A stretch of 43,024 bases of DNA from NCBI GenBank assembly GCA_949283235.1, contig CASDRY010000007.1:1-43024 (forward strand). Reading direction: 5' to 3'. This document shows, piece by piece, positions 26,182-33,324 of the stretch (position 1 is the stretch's first letter; each line of letters opens with the position of its first letter). The notes under the pieces were generated by a model, which ran no database searches, was not told the origin of the DNA, and was given only the letters and a program-made list of their open reading frames with translations. The stretch is from an uncultured Spirochaetales bacterium. GTDB lineage: Bacteria > Spirochaetota > Spirochaetia > Sphaerochaetales > Sphaerochaetaceae. The translations under genes and the position numbers were made by a program.

Positions 26182-27561
26182 ATGAAGAAAACGTTCGTCA
26201 TAGCATTATCGATTCTGATGCTATTCTCATTTGTTGCATGTAACAATAATTCTCTTCCAGGAGGAATGATACCGCCTGGAGTTATCGGACCAACACCGGG
26301 TGGTGGAGATTCTTCAACCGAGAGTGTAAATACAGCTCAGAACCTTTTATCTGCTCTGGCTGATACTTCTGTTAAAACAATAAATATGACAGGGGATATA
26401 GATATTCCAGCAGATGGTCTTGCAATAGATAACAATAAGTCTTTCACTGGTGCTGGAAGTCTTGTTTTCAATTCTAATTCTGGAACAATTGTTATTGAAA
26501 ATGGTTCTGATGTTTCAGGTTTGAAGCTTGAAATTGGAAGTGATAATGTATCTCTTCTTTCAAGTACAGAGGAAAGTGAGAATATCCTAAAAGTAATTTC
26601 AGTAACAGGAAACAATACAACAATGTCAAATGTTGTAATTAATGTAGGTGCTGTTTCGGGGGCAAAATACAACATAATAACAGTAGAGCCAACTGCAAGT
26701 AATTTCACGCTTACAAATAGCACTATTACTGGAGATATCAAGGATTTTACATCAATTAATGACTATACAGCCAATATTGCAGTAGCAGTTAGCAGCGGAT
26801 CAAGTGCAACTATTTCTAACAGTACAATTACTGGTTGCTATACTCCTGTTTATGCATCAACAAGCAATATTGTTATTGATGGTTTGCATTTTGAGTCGGG
26901 AATTCAGCTTGATACAGTCAGTGCGTCAACTGTTGTAAAGAATTCTTTTGATGTAGAAGGTTGTTATAGAGCCAAGGTTGATATCATGGCAGGCGCTGGT
27001 GAGGCGGAATTAGTAAAATCCAAAATTATCGAGTTTGTTAAGAATAACAACAATGTTTATATAACATCAGAGGGAAAGGAGCCTAACGATATCCTTACTG
27101 CATATCTTTTAAATGCCAGCTTTGGATCATTGCGCCTTTTCAATAATCTCTTTGGTGTTGCCAAAGGAGATAATGCCGCAGGATTTACAACAGTTACTCC
27201 GAAGGTTGAAAGTACACAGATTGTGTTCGAAGGTATTCAGCTTGATGGTTATGGATACGGAAAAGAAGGTATCACAGCTTCTGGAATAGTTGATGTTACA
27301 TTGACAGGTGAAATGAATACATCAACCTTTGTTGTAAATAGTGTAACAATATCTTCTGATGATCTGACAGTTGAAGGAGCTTCTCCATCTATTGTATATC
27401 TGAGTGGATTTGATGTAACGACAGGTCTTAGCAGTAATTTGTCCATTCCAGTAGAAGGAAATGAGCTTAAATATACATCAGATTGCTATGATAACAATAA
27501 ACTCACAGCCCCAACTTCAGTTCCTACAGGAACTACAGTAAATGGCTGGATTGTAAAGTAA
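26182..27561 (+). CDS. beta-helix-like surface lipoprotein under a poly-G promoter
   Basis: 459 residues. The signal peptide ends in the lipobox-like FVAC (Cys20), followed by Asn residues and a Gly/Pro-rich linker (residues 21-45), as in the 16944 lipoprotein. The body is Ser/Thr/Asn/Val-rich with short repeating beta-rungs (IVIENGSDVSGLKLEIGSD, TISNSTITGCY, NIVIDGLHFESGI) resembling a right-handed parallel beta-helix of the pectate-lyase type, without catalytic residues I can identify. GGAGG (26171-26175) lies 6 bases before the ATG. Function unknown; an exposed adhesin or binding protein is plausible (inference). Confidence 0.85.
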   Translation: MKKTFVIALSILMLFSFVACNNNSLPGGMIPPGVIGPTPGGGDSSTESVNTAQNLLSALADTSVKTINMTGDIDIPADGLAIDNNKSFTGAGSLVFNSNSGTIVIENGSDVSGLKLEIGSDNVSLLSSTEESENILKVISVTGNNTTMSNVVINVGAVSGAKYNIITVEPTASNFTLTNSTITGDIKDFTSINDYTANIAVAVSSGSSATISNSTITGCYTPVYASTSNIVIDGLHFESGIQLDTVSASTVVKNSFDVEGCYRAKVDIMAGAGEAELVKSKIIEFVKNNNNVYITSEGKEPNDILTAYLLNASFGSLRLFNNLFGVAKGDNAAGFTTVTPKVESTQIVFEGIQLDGYGYGKEGITASGIVDVTLTGEMNTSTFVVNSVTISSDDLTVEGASPSIVYLSGFDVTTGLSSNLSIPVEGNELKYTSDCYDNNKLTAPTSVPTGTTVNGWIVK

Positions 27562-27589
27562 AGAAACATTGTTTCTTCAATATTCCATT

Positions 27590-27626
27590 TCGGGTCGTAC
27601 CATTTATGCGACCCGATTAATTTTTA
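27590..27626 (+). terminator. intrinsic terminator of the second lipoprotein gene
   Basis: Perfect 8-bp stem TCGGGTCG/CGACCCGA (27590-27597 with 27609-27616), 11-nt loop, then TTAATTTTT. Confidence 0.85.
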
Positions 27627-27662
27627 TAGGGTTCTGATTATTTTTAAGTAACTACAAAATAT

Positions 27663-27691
27663 TTGTATCTATACTCCTGTAGATATATACT
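27663..27691 (+). promoter_or_regulatory. candidate promoter and operator of the DUF3990/XRE pair
   Basis: TTGTAT (27663-27668), 17-base spacer, TATACT (27686-27691). An inverted repeat TATCTA/TAGATA (27666-27671 and 27680-27685) fills the spacer, a likely site for the XRE partner. The predicted start coincides with the ATG at 27698 and no SD is present. Confidence 0.4.
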
Positions 27692-27697
27692 ATCGTT

Positions 27698-28372
27698 ATG
27701 AAGCATGTTCTTTATCATGGTTCCAATAGTATCATCGAGTGCCCTGAGTATGGTTTAGGTAAGGTTCATAATGATTATGGGCTTGGGTTTTATTGCACTT
27801 TTGATTTAGAACTTGCTAAGGAATGGTCTGTAAGAAGCCTTGGCAAAGATGGGTTTGTTAATGTTTATAGCTTCGATGATGAAGGACTTAATGTTCTTAA
27901 TCTTGATGATAATAATGTTCTTTGTTGGATTTCCATTCTGCTGAATAATAGTACATTCGGAATAAAGGGAGAGCTTGCAAGTGCTGCTATCTCTTATCTC
28001 AATGAATATTTTTCATTTGATTATTCCATTTATGATGTAATTCAAGGGTGGCGTGCTGATGATAGCTATTTTGCATATGCTAATGATTTCATCAATGGAA
28101 CAATTTCCTTGCAAAGACTCGGGAGAGCTATGGAGCTTGGAAATCTTGGATTGCAATATGTTCTGAAGAGCAGATTAGCTTTTGAACGTATTTCCTTCAA
28201 AGAGGCAATCCCCGTTTCTGCAGAGGAGTGTTATCCAAAGCGTATGAAAAGAGATAGTGAGGCTCGTGAGAAATACCTTCATGGAGAAAGATTTTCATTG
28301 GATAAAGATGATCTTTGCATCATTGATATCATTAGAGAGGAGATAGGTCCCGATGATTCACGCTTACAATGA
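27698..28372 (+). CDS. DUF3990 protein, putative ADP-ribosyltransferase-fold toxin
   Basis: 224 residues. The N-terminus LYHGSNSIIECPEYGLGKVH followed by DYGLGFYCTFDLELAKEWS is the DUF3990 signature; the HGS and GFYxT elements resemble the His and Tyr of H-Y-E ADP-ribosyltransferases. A conserved middle block is WRADDSYFAYANDFINGTIS and a second is LGNLGLQYVLKS. No signal peptide. It overlaps the downstream XRE gene by 20 bases and has an inverted repeat in its promoter, so I read it as the toxin of a toxin-antitoxin unit. Catalysis and target are unproven. Confidence 0.75.
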   Translation: MKHVLYHGSNSIIECPEYGLGKVHNDYGLGFYCTFDLELAKEWSVRSLGKDGFVNVYSFDDEGLNVLNLDDNNVLCWISILLNNSTFGIKGELASAAISYLNEYFSFDYSIYDVIQGWRADDSYFAYANDFINGTISLQRLGRAMELGNLGLQYVLKSRLAFERISFKEAIPVSAEECYPKRMKRDSEAREKYLHGERFSLDKDDLCIIDIIREEIGPDDSRLQ

Positions 28373-29009
28373 AATCTATGTAGACCTTGCACAGCAAAAT
28401 CTTGGTTCGATGCTTGATTATGCTGTTTATGACCTTGATTTCAATATTGATGATTTCTTCTCCTTGTTCATTACAAGCGGTATTGCAGATAGCTTCGGGA
28501 AGGGGGATTTCCGATATCTTTCCGGGATGTCTGGGATAGAGGTTGCAAACACTGTTCTTGAAGCCGTTGGCCTTGATGATAAAATAACTGCTTCAGTACC
28601 ACGATATGATAAAACTCCAGAATTCTGGACAGGATGGGTACTTGCTTATTATCAGTGGTGGAGCAATCTTGATTTTGAAGAAATTAAAAATCAGATAAAA
28701 CCAAGTGAGATTATGGCTTTGTATCATCCATATCATGAAATGGATATCTTAGCGATTATTGAAAGACTCGATGAAAGCTGTAGGGGAAAGACACGTCTCA
28801 AGAATAGAAGAGAGTGGAGGGGATTATCACAGTCGCAGCTTGCTTCACTTTCCGGTGTTCCTGTTAGGACGATCCAGCAATATGAACAAAGAGAACGCGA
28901 CATAAACTCAGCTAAGGCTATTACAGTTGAGTCTCTTGCGAAAGCTCTGGGGACAGATAGTCAGTATTTACTTGAGCTGGGCTCTTTTCAAAAAAGCAAA
29001 TCTTCATGA
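28353..29009 (+). CDS. XRE-family regulator, putative antitoxin of DUF3990 toxin
   Basis: 218 residues. Residues about 145-205 are a Cro/C1 HTH (LSQSQLASLSGVPVRTIQQY). The N-terminal 135 residues form an acidic helical domain that I recognise only as recurrent beside DUF3990-type genes, probably the toxin-binding part. It overlaps the toxin by 20 bases, with GGAGAT about 9 bases before its ATG, so translation is likely coupled. Control of the promoter at 27663-27691 is inferred. Confidence 0.75.
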   Translation: MIHAYNEIYVDLAQQNLGSMLDYAVYDLDFNIDDFFSLFITSGIADSFGKGDFRYLSGMSGIEVANTVLEAVGLDDKITASVPRYDKTPEFWTGWVLAYYQWWSNLDFEEIKNQIKPSEIMALYHPYHEMDILAIIERLDESCRGKTRLKNRREWRGLSQSQLASLSGVPVRTIQQYEQRERDINSAKAITVESLAKALGTDSQYLLELGSFQKSKSS

Positions 29010-29032
29010 TAATCTTGGCAGATTATGAAGAT
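29000..29032 (+). promoter_or_regulatory. hairpin covering a stop-start junction
   Basis: ATCTTCAT (29000-29007) pairs with ATGAAGAT (29025-29032), and inside it AATCT (29011-29015) pairs with AGATT (29020-29024) around a TGGC loop. The stem contains the stop region of the XRE gene and the start codon of the metallophosphoesterase, so it could hide the start until the upstream ribosome opens it. Confidence 0.35.
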
Positions 29033-29726
29033 CCTATGCATTTCTGATGCGACAGATACTTTGATATATTCCTCAGTTGCCCCTGAGCTTTACAGGGATG
29101 TCGATTGTGTCATCTCTGCAGGCGATCTTCCTCTCAGATACTACGATTATATTCAGACGATGCTTAAAAAAGATGTCTGGTATGTCTATGGAAATCATAA
29201 TCTTGAGGAATTCGGAAGAATGATGAAAGGGACTTCCAGGGATGGCTTCATGCGGGGAGTAGATGTCCATGAACCGCATACTCTTCCCGCATTTGGCGGA
29301 TGCTTTGTAGATGGAAAGTGTGTTTATGATAAGAACCATGACCTCATCATCATGGGACTTGGCGGTTCGATGCTCTATAACAATGGAGATAGCCAGTATA
29401 CAGAGCGCCAGATGCAGTGGAGAATAAACAGGCTTGTTCCGCGTCTTATGTATAATAAGAAACGCTATGGGCGTGCTCTCGATATCCTCATAACTCATGC
29501 TCCTCCCAGAGGAATGGGGGATGGTGAGGATCTTTGTCATAAAGGCTTTGATTGCTTTCTGCAGTTCATGGAGAAGTATAAGCCGCGTTATCTTCTTCAT
29601 GGTCATGTGCATCTTGATGATATCAATGCACCTCGTGTATCTGAATTCTGCGACACGAAAGTGATCAATATATATAAGAATTACATCCTTGAGGATGATA
29701 CATTAGGAAAGAGTTATGGCAATTGA
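29025..29726 (+). CDS. calcineurin-like metallophosphoesterase
   Basis: 233 residues with the metallophosphoesterase motifs in order: CISDATD (the first D-x-H is altered, His replaced), ISAGDLP, VYGNHNLEEF, ITHAPPRGMGD and LLHGHVHLD. The missing first-motif His may change metal site 1 but the second site is intact. Substrate unknown. It starts 15 bases after the XRE gene and overlaps the following ParB-like gene by 11 bases, so the two downstream genes probably work together. Confidence 0.85.
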   Translation: MKILCISDATDTLIYSSVAPELYRDVDCVISAGDLPLRYYDYIQTMLKKDVWYVYGNHNLEEFGRMMKGTSRDGFMRGVDVHEPHTLPAFGGCFVDGKCVYDKNHDLIIMGLGGSMLYNNGDSQYTERQMQWRINRLVPRLMYNKKRYGRALDILITHAPPRGMGDGEDLCHKGFDCFLQFMEKYKPRYLLHGHVHLDDINAPRVSEFCDTKVINIYKNYILEDDTLGKSYGN

Positions 29727-30621
29727 TTCAACAGCAATGGAAGATTTTACACGAGCAAAACGCAAGGCAAAGTTCCAAGGAATTCTGTCTGCTTTGACGT
29801 GGAAGAATAATAACCTTCTTTCATTATATGAAGTCACATCCATAATAAAACCTAAATCCGAGACATATCTTGGAATGAGGACCATTCCTGTAAAGAAAAT
29901 CATCGGATCGGAAGGACGTTATCATGATTTCTCTTCTGCATTCTATCCCAAGAGGGAGCAGCTCAGATCCAGATGGTGCAGTGTTGATAACGCGGTAATC
30001 AATGATGTGATTCTTCCTCCAATCTCTGTGTACAGCCTTGGGGGGTTCTACTTTGTCAGGGATGGAAACCATAGGGTATCTGTCGCGAAAGCGCAGGGTG
30101 TTGAATACATCGATGCTGAAGTTGTTGAGCTCGATACCGAGATACCTCTCAGACCTGGAATGACCATGAAAGAGCTGAAGGATAAGGTTGTTGATTATGA
30201 GCGCAATATGTTCATAAGCCAGTATAAGCCTTCATACCTTCCTATGGGTGATATTGTCTTCACAACACCTGGTTCCTATCCGGAGATGGTTAATCATATT
30301 CTTGTGCATAAGTATTACATCAACCAGAACATCGATCATGAGATAAGCTTCGAGGAAGCAGCTAAAAGCTGGTATAAGAATGTCTATTCCCCTATAGTCC
30401 AGGAAATCAGGGCAGAGCATCTTCTTGCAGCATTCCCTGGGCAGACCGAAGGCGATATGTACATGTGGCTTGTCCGCAGATGGGATGAATATAAGAGAAA
30501 GGATGGAAGCATCAGCGCAGCCGAAGCTGTCAGAAAGGCAGGAAAAGAGCGGGGGAAGGGAATCTTCCACCGCTTGGAACGTTACATCGCCTATTATCTT
30601 GGAAAGATGTCAAAATCCTAA
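29716..30621 (+). CDS. ParB/sulfiredoxin-fold-like protein of unknown function
   Basis: 301 residues. The only clear motif is FYFVRDGNHRVSVAKAQGVE (residues about 112-131), which resembles the nucleotide-binding GxxR/GNHR box of ParB/Srx-like domains. The remainder (helical, SFEEAAKSWYKNVYSPIVQ, then a basic C-terminus) is not recognised. No HTH is evident, so a partition role is not supported. AGGAAAGAG precedes the ATG and the start overlaps the metallophosphoesterase by 11 bases. A G6 run at 30040-30045 is inside the coding region. Its end overlaps the convergent flavodoxin gene by 12 bases. Confidence 0.6.
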   Translation: MAIDSTAMEDFTRAKRKAKFQGILSALTWKNNNLLSLYEVTSIIKPKSETYLGMRTIPVKKIIGSEGRYHDFSSAFYPKREQLRSRWCSVDNAVINDVILPPISVYSLGGFYFVRDGNHRVSVAKAQGVEYIDAEVVELDTEIPLRPGMTMKELKDKVVDYERNMFISQYKPSYLPMGDIVFTTPGSYPEMVNHILVHKYYINQNIDHEISFEEAAKSWYKNVYSPIVQEIRAEHLLAAFPGQTEGDMYMWLVRRWDEYKRKDGSISAAEAVRKAGKERGKGIFHRLERYIAYYLGKMSKS

Positions 30622-31161
30622 ATCTGGAAGAGTTGCCATCTCTGAAAGACGTTCAGCAACTGTATCTATCATGTCAGATGGGCGCTGAGGCATCATCTCG
30701 CTTTCAATATGAACATATGGTTCGTAAGGAACTGGAGATAGCTTCATCATCTCTGCCCATTTATAAAGACCAGCTACTGCTCTAAGCCCATCTTCATATC
30801 CAACTGTTGATGATGAATAAGCATAGAATTTCTTTCCTTTGAGCACTTCCTTAAGATACATCTGCCAGGTTGAATCGATGAAAGCTTTCATTTCTGCAGT
30901 AGGCATTCCGAAACGTGATGGTGTTCCCAGGATTATGATATCTGCAGAGTTGAGCTTCTCCGTTGTTGCCTCTGGCAGTGCAGTGATTTCCTCGTAGTAT
31001 TCAATAGCTTCTGTCTTCTCATTTGCAGCAAGGTGAAGATCCGGGTCAGATACCCTGTAAATCCTTGCATCAATTCCACGCTGCCTGAGCTTTTCCGCAA
31101 AAGTGTTCGCAATCAGATAAAGATTGCCCGAAATGGAGTGTATTATGATATTAGCTCGCAT
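30610..31161 (-). CDS. flavodoxin-family NAD(P)H:quinone oxidoreductase-like protein
   Basis: 183 residues with a flavodoxin fold: IIHSISGNLYLIANTFAEKL at the N-terminus is the FMN phosphate-binding loop, and IIILGTPSRFGMPTAEMKAF is the WrbA-like second FMN loop with PSRFG. This fits WrbA/NQO-type enzymes that reduce quinones with two electrons. GGAGGAG lies 2-7 bases upstream of the ATG. It follows the Gfo/Idh gene by 54 bases and may be its operon partner. Confidence 0.85.
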   Translation of the reverse strand: MRANIIIHSISGNLYLIANTFAEKLRQRGIDARIYRVSDPDLHLAANEKTEAIEYYEEITALPEATTEKLNSADIIILGTPSRFGMPTAEMKAFIDSTWQMYLKEVLKGKKFYAYSSSTVGYEDGLRAVAGLYKWAEMMKLSPVPYEPYVHIESEMMPQRPSDMIDTVAERLSEMATLPDLGF

Positions 31162-31215
31162 AGCTCCTCCTTCGTTTTGATTATACCCGAGAAGAGGAGC
31201 TTTCTGTGGTTAAAT

Positions 31216-32382
31216 TCACTTTGAAGCGCTTCCGAGCGTCATATTTCCTTTCTGGCTTTCTGTGCTTATCGTTTTCTTGAAGAATTTGGGCATCGTGCTG
31301 ACAAGACCTTCCTTTGTGTAAACAGGTGAGTCCTTGCCAAGTGGAATATTCACTCTCTCCTCTGTAGCTGCTGAAAGATAGAACGCATCGATGAATTCTG
31401 TAGCATTCCTTCCGTCAAGGCTTGTCGCATCTGGCTCGGTGCCATTATCTACAGCATCAACAAAGCTTGATACAGCTTTATCATGCCCAACTTTCTCATC
31501 TACCGGGATGGAATCAAAGATTCTCTGCAGCCTTTCCGCTTCCTCCTTATCCTCTTCAGGATAGCCATTAGGCTGTGGTTTCTTCACGCTAAGCGACCAT
31601 GAAGGAATAGTGAAAGCAGCTTTCTCGCACTGGAATCTGAACCCCTGGAACTCATTCATATCCGAAAGGGAGAAGGTGAGAGAACCGAGTGCTTTTCCTG
31701 GGAAGCGCATAAAAGCCATGCCCTCATCCTCTGTTTCGCTATTGGTATGGGTTCTGTTATCCATTGTTCCCGTGATGCTCTCAGGAAGACTCCCCATGAA
31801 CCAGAGAAGCATATCCACCTGATGCACTCCCTGGCTTGTAAGACAGCCACCGCCCTCGCTTGCCCATGTGCCTCGCCAGTATAGATTATGGTAGTTAGCG
31901 CCTCTGAACCAGTGCGATGTGACATCTACAGATAACACCTTCCCGAAATAGCCTTCACTGAGCATTTTCTTTGCTCTCTGGATATCGTGGTAATACCTAT
32001 TCTGGAAGATTATCCCAAGCTTCCTTCCGCTCTCCCTTTCCGCCGCAATCATCTCATCCTCTTCCTCAAGGGTAAGCGCCATAGGCTTTTCAAGAAGAAC
32101 ATCCTTTCCGCTTTTCAGGAATGCTATAGTAACTTCTTTGTGAAGTGCAGGAGGAAGAGCTATTGAGACTATATCAATATCCTTACGATCCAGAAGAGTA
32201 TGCCAGTCATCAGTGATTGTTATCTCATCCTTTCTTTCCGGCATGAGCGATGAGATAATCTCCTCACACTTTGATGTAGTCCTGCTGCAGAGAGCCACGA
32301 CACGGCATCTTTCATCTTTCATGAAAGCTTCTACGTGGACTTTTCCTATGGATCCTGTTCCTATTATTGCTACTGAGTGCAT
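31216..32382 (-). CDS. Gfo/Idh/MocA-family oxidoreductase
   Basis: 388 residues. The Rossmann motif AIIGTGSIGKVHVEAF is at residues 5-20, and the family EKP signature is VLLEKPMALTLEEED (residues about 95-109), giving the catalytic Lys. The C-terminal alpha/beta domain carries YWRGTWASEGGGCLTSQGVH, with the conserved Asp/His region following. It probably oxidises or epimerises a sugar or inositol derivative with NAD(P); the substrate is not readable. AGGAGG precedes the ATG. It is cotranscribed 12 bases after the ABC ATPase. Confidence 0.9.
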   Translation of the reverse strand: MHSVAIIGTGSIGKVHVEAFMKDERCRVVALCSRTTSKCEEIISSLMPERKDEITITDDWHTLLDRKDIDIVSIALPPALHKEVTIAFLKSGKDVLLEKPMALTLEEEDEMIAAERESGRKLGIIFQNRYYHDIQRAKKMLSEGYFGKVLSVDVTSHWFRGANYHNLYWRGTWASEGGGCLTSQGVHQVDMLLWFMGSLPESITGTMDNRTHTNSETEDEGMAFMRFPGKALGSLTFSLSDMNEFQGFRFQCEKAAFTIPSWSLSVKKPQPNGYPEEDKEEAERLQRIFDSIPVDEKVGHDKAVSSFVDAVDNGTEPDATSLDGRNATEFIDAFYLSAATEERVNIPLGKDSPVYTKEGLVSTMPKFFKKTISTESQKGNMTLGSASK

Positions 32383-32394
32383 CTTTTCCTCCTT

Positions 32395-33171
32395 TTAACA
32401 AAATGCTGTATAAATTCCATCTGCCTCAGCGATGTGAACCTTCCTTGAATACAGATCGGAAAGGATATCTTCCCTGAGTGTATCTTCCTTTGTTCCATCC
32501 ATTACGATTTTCCCATTCTTCATCAGGATAATCCTGTTTATTGCAGGGATTATCTCCGAAAGCTCATGTGTAACCATGACTATGGTTCTCTTTTCTGTAG
32601 CGTATCCTGAGATGGTGTTTCTTAAATCAGCCCTTGATGGAAAATCGAGGCCAGCTGTTGCTTCATCAAGAAGAAGAATGGAAGGGGAGGTTATAGCGGC
32701 ACGCGCGAGAAGGACTCTTCTCATTTCTCCTGTTGAGAGCGTATTCATTGTCCTGTCTTTCTTATCAAGCATCGAAACTTTCTCAAGTTCTTCATCAGCT
32801 CTTTCCCAATCTGTCGGATCAATCGTGTGATGGAAATCGAAACCGAGAGAGGCATGAAGCCCTGAAGCCACTATTTCCCGAGCCGTATATGTCGTCCTGA
32901 AGAAATCATCCTGTCCAGGGGATACATGTCCGATCTTTATCCTCAGCTCCGAGACGATCCATCTCTCTTCGCCAAAAAGAGATGATCTGTATCGATCTGT
33001 AGCTAGCGGATAGACCCTTCTATCGATTACATCGACAAGTGTTGATTTCCCCGCCCCGTTTGGACCGATTATAGCTATATGTTCCCCGATTTCTGCTTTT
33101 ATCGAGACATCGGAGAGTATGTATTTCCCATCTCTCCTCACATCTGCATGCTCGATTCTGAATGCTTCCAT
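32395..33171 (-). CDS. stand-alone ABC ATP-binding protein (YlmA/ModF-like)
   Basis: 258 residues, one nucleotide-binding domain. Walker A is GPNGAGKST, the signature motif is LSTGEMRR instead of LSGGQ, Walker B is ILLLDEATAGLD, and the switch His lies in VTHELSEI. No permease or binding protein is adjacent, which is usual for the YlmA-like group of unknown function. There is no Shine-Dalgarno before the ATG, and a TATTAT box lies 6 bases upstream, so the message may be leaderless. Confidence 0.85.
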   Translation of the reverse strand: MEAFRIEHADVRRDGKYILSDVSIKAEIGEHIAIIGPNGAGKSTLVDVIDRRVYPLATDRYRSSLFGEERWIVSELRIKIGHVSPGQDDFFRTTYTAREIVASGLHASLGFDFHHTIDPTDWERADEELEKVSMLDKKDRTMNTLSTGEMRRVLLARAAITSPSILLLDEATAGLDFPSRADLRNTISGYATEKRTIVMVTHELSEIIPAINRIILMKNGKIVMDGTKEDTLREDILSDLYSRKVHIAEADGIYTAFC

Positions 33172-33177
33172 GACTAG

Positions 33178-33206
33178 ATAATACTCATTTTGCCAGGTAT
33201 AGAGAA
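33178..33206 (-). promoter_or_regulatory. weak candidate promoter of the ABC/Gfo/flavodoxin genes
   Basis: Minus-strand TATTAT (33178-33183) with a poor -35 TTCTCT (33201-33206) at 17-base spacing. The predicted start coincides with the ATG at 33171. Confidence 0.25.
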
Positions 33207-33261
33207 CTTCCAGAATCTCTGTATTTCCCTACGATTACCATAATGTTAAATAGCTGTTAAT

Positions 33262-33279
33262 ATTTTACTTAATTTTACT
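33262..33279 (+). repeat. tandem ATTTTACT repeat upstream of the LacI gene
   Basis: ATTTTACT occurs at 33262-33269 and 33272-33279, a 10-base period, ending 7 bases before the -35 box. One helical turn spacing suggests a regulator site, but AT-rich chance is possible. Confidence 0.4.
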
Positions 33280-33286
33280 AAAGTAT

Positions 33287-33315
33287 TTGACAGTATTTAT
33301 TCTTCATTGTCTAAT
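33287..33315 (+). promoter_or_regulatory. promoter of the LacI-phn operon
   Basis: TTGACA (33287-33292), 17-base spacer, TCTAAT (33310-33315). The predicted start is about 33322, three bases before the ATG at 33325, so the message would be nearly leaderless. Confidence 0.55.
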
Positions 33316-33324
33316 ACAGATGGA

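Noticed and set aside
30040..30045. G6 run inside the ParB-like gene as a third phase switch
   Set aside because: The run is short, the frame is intact on both sides, and six Gs are not expected to be hypermutable.
29716..30621. ParB chromosome partition protein
   Set aside because: Only the GNHR-like box is visible; there is no HTH domain, no parA neighbour and no parS-like site.
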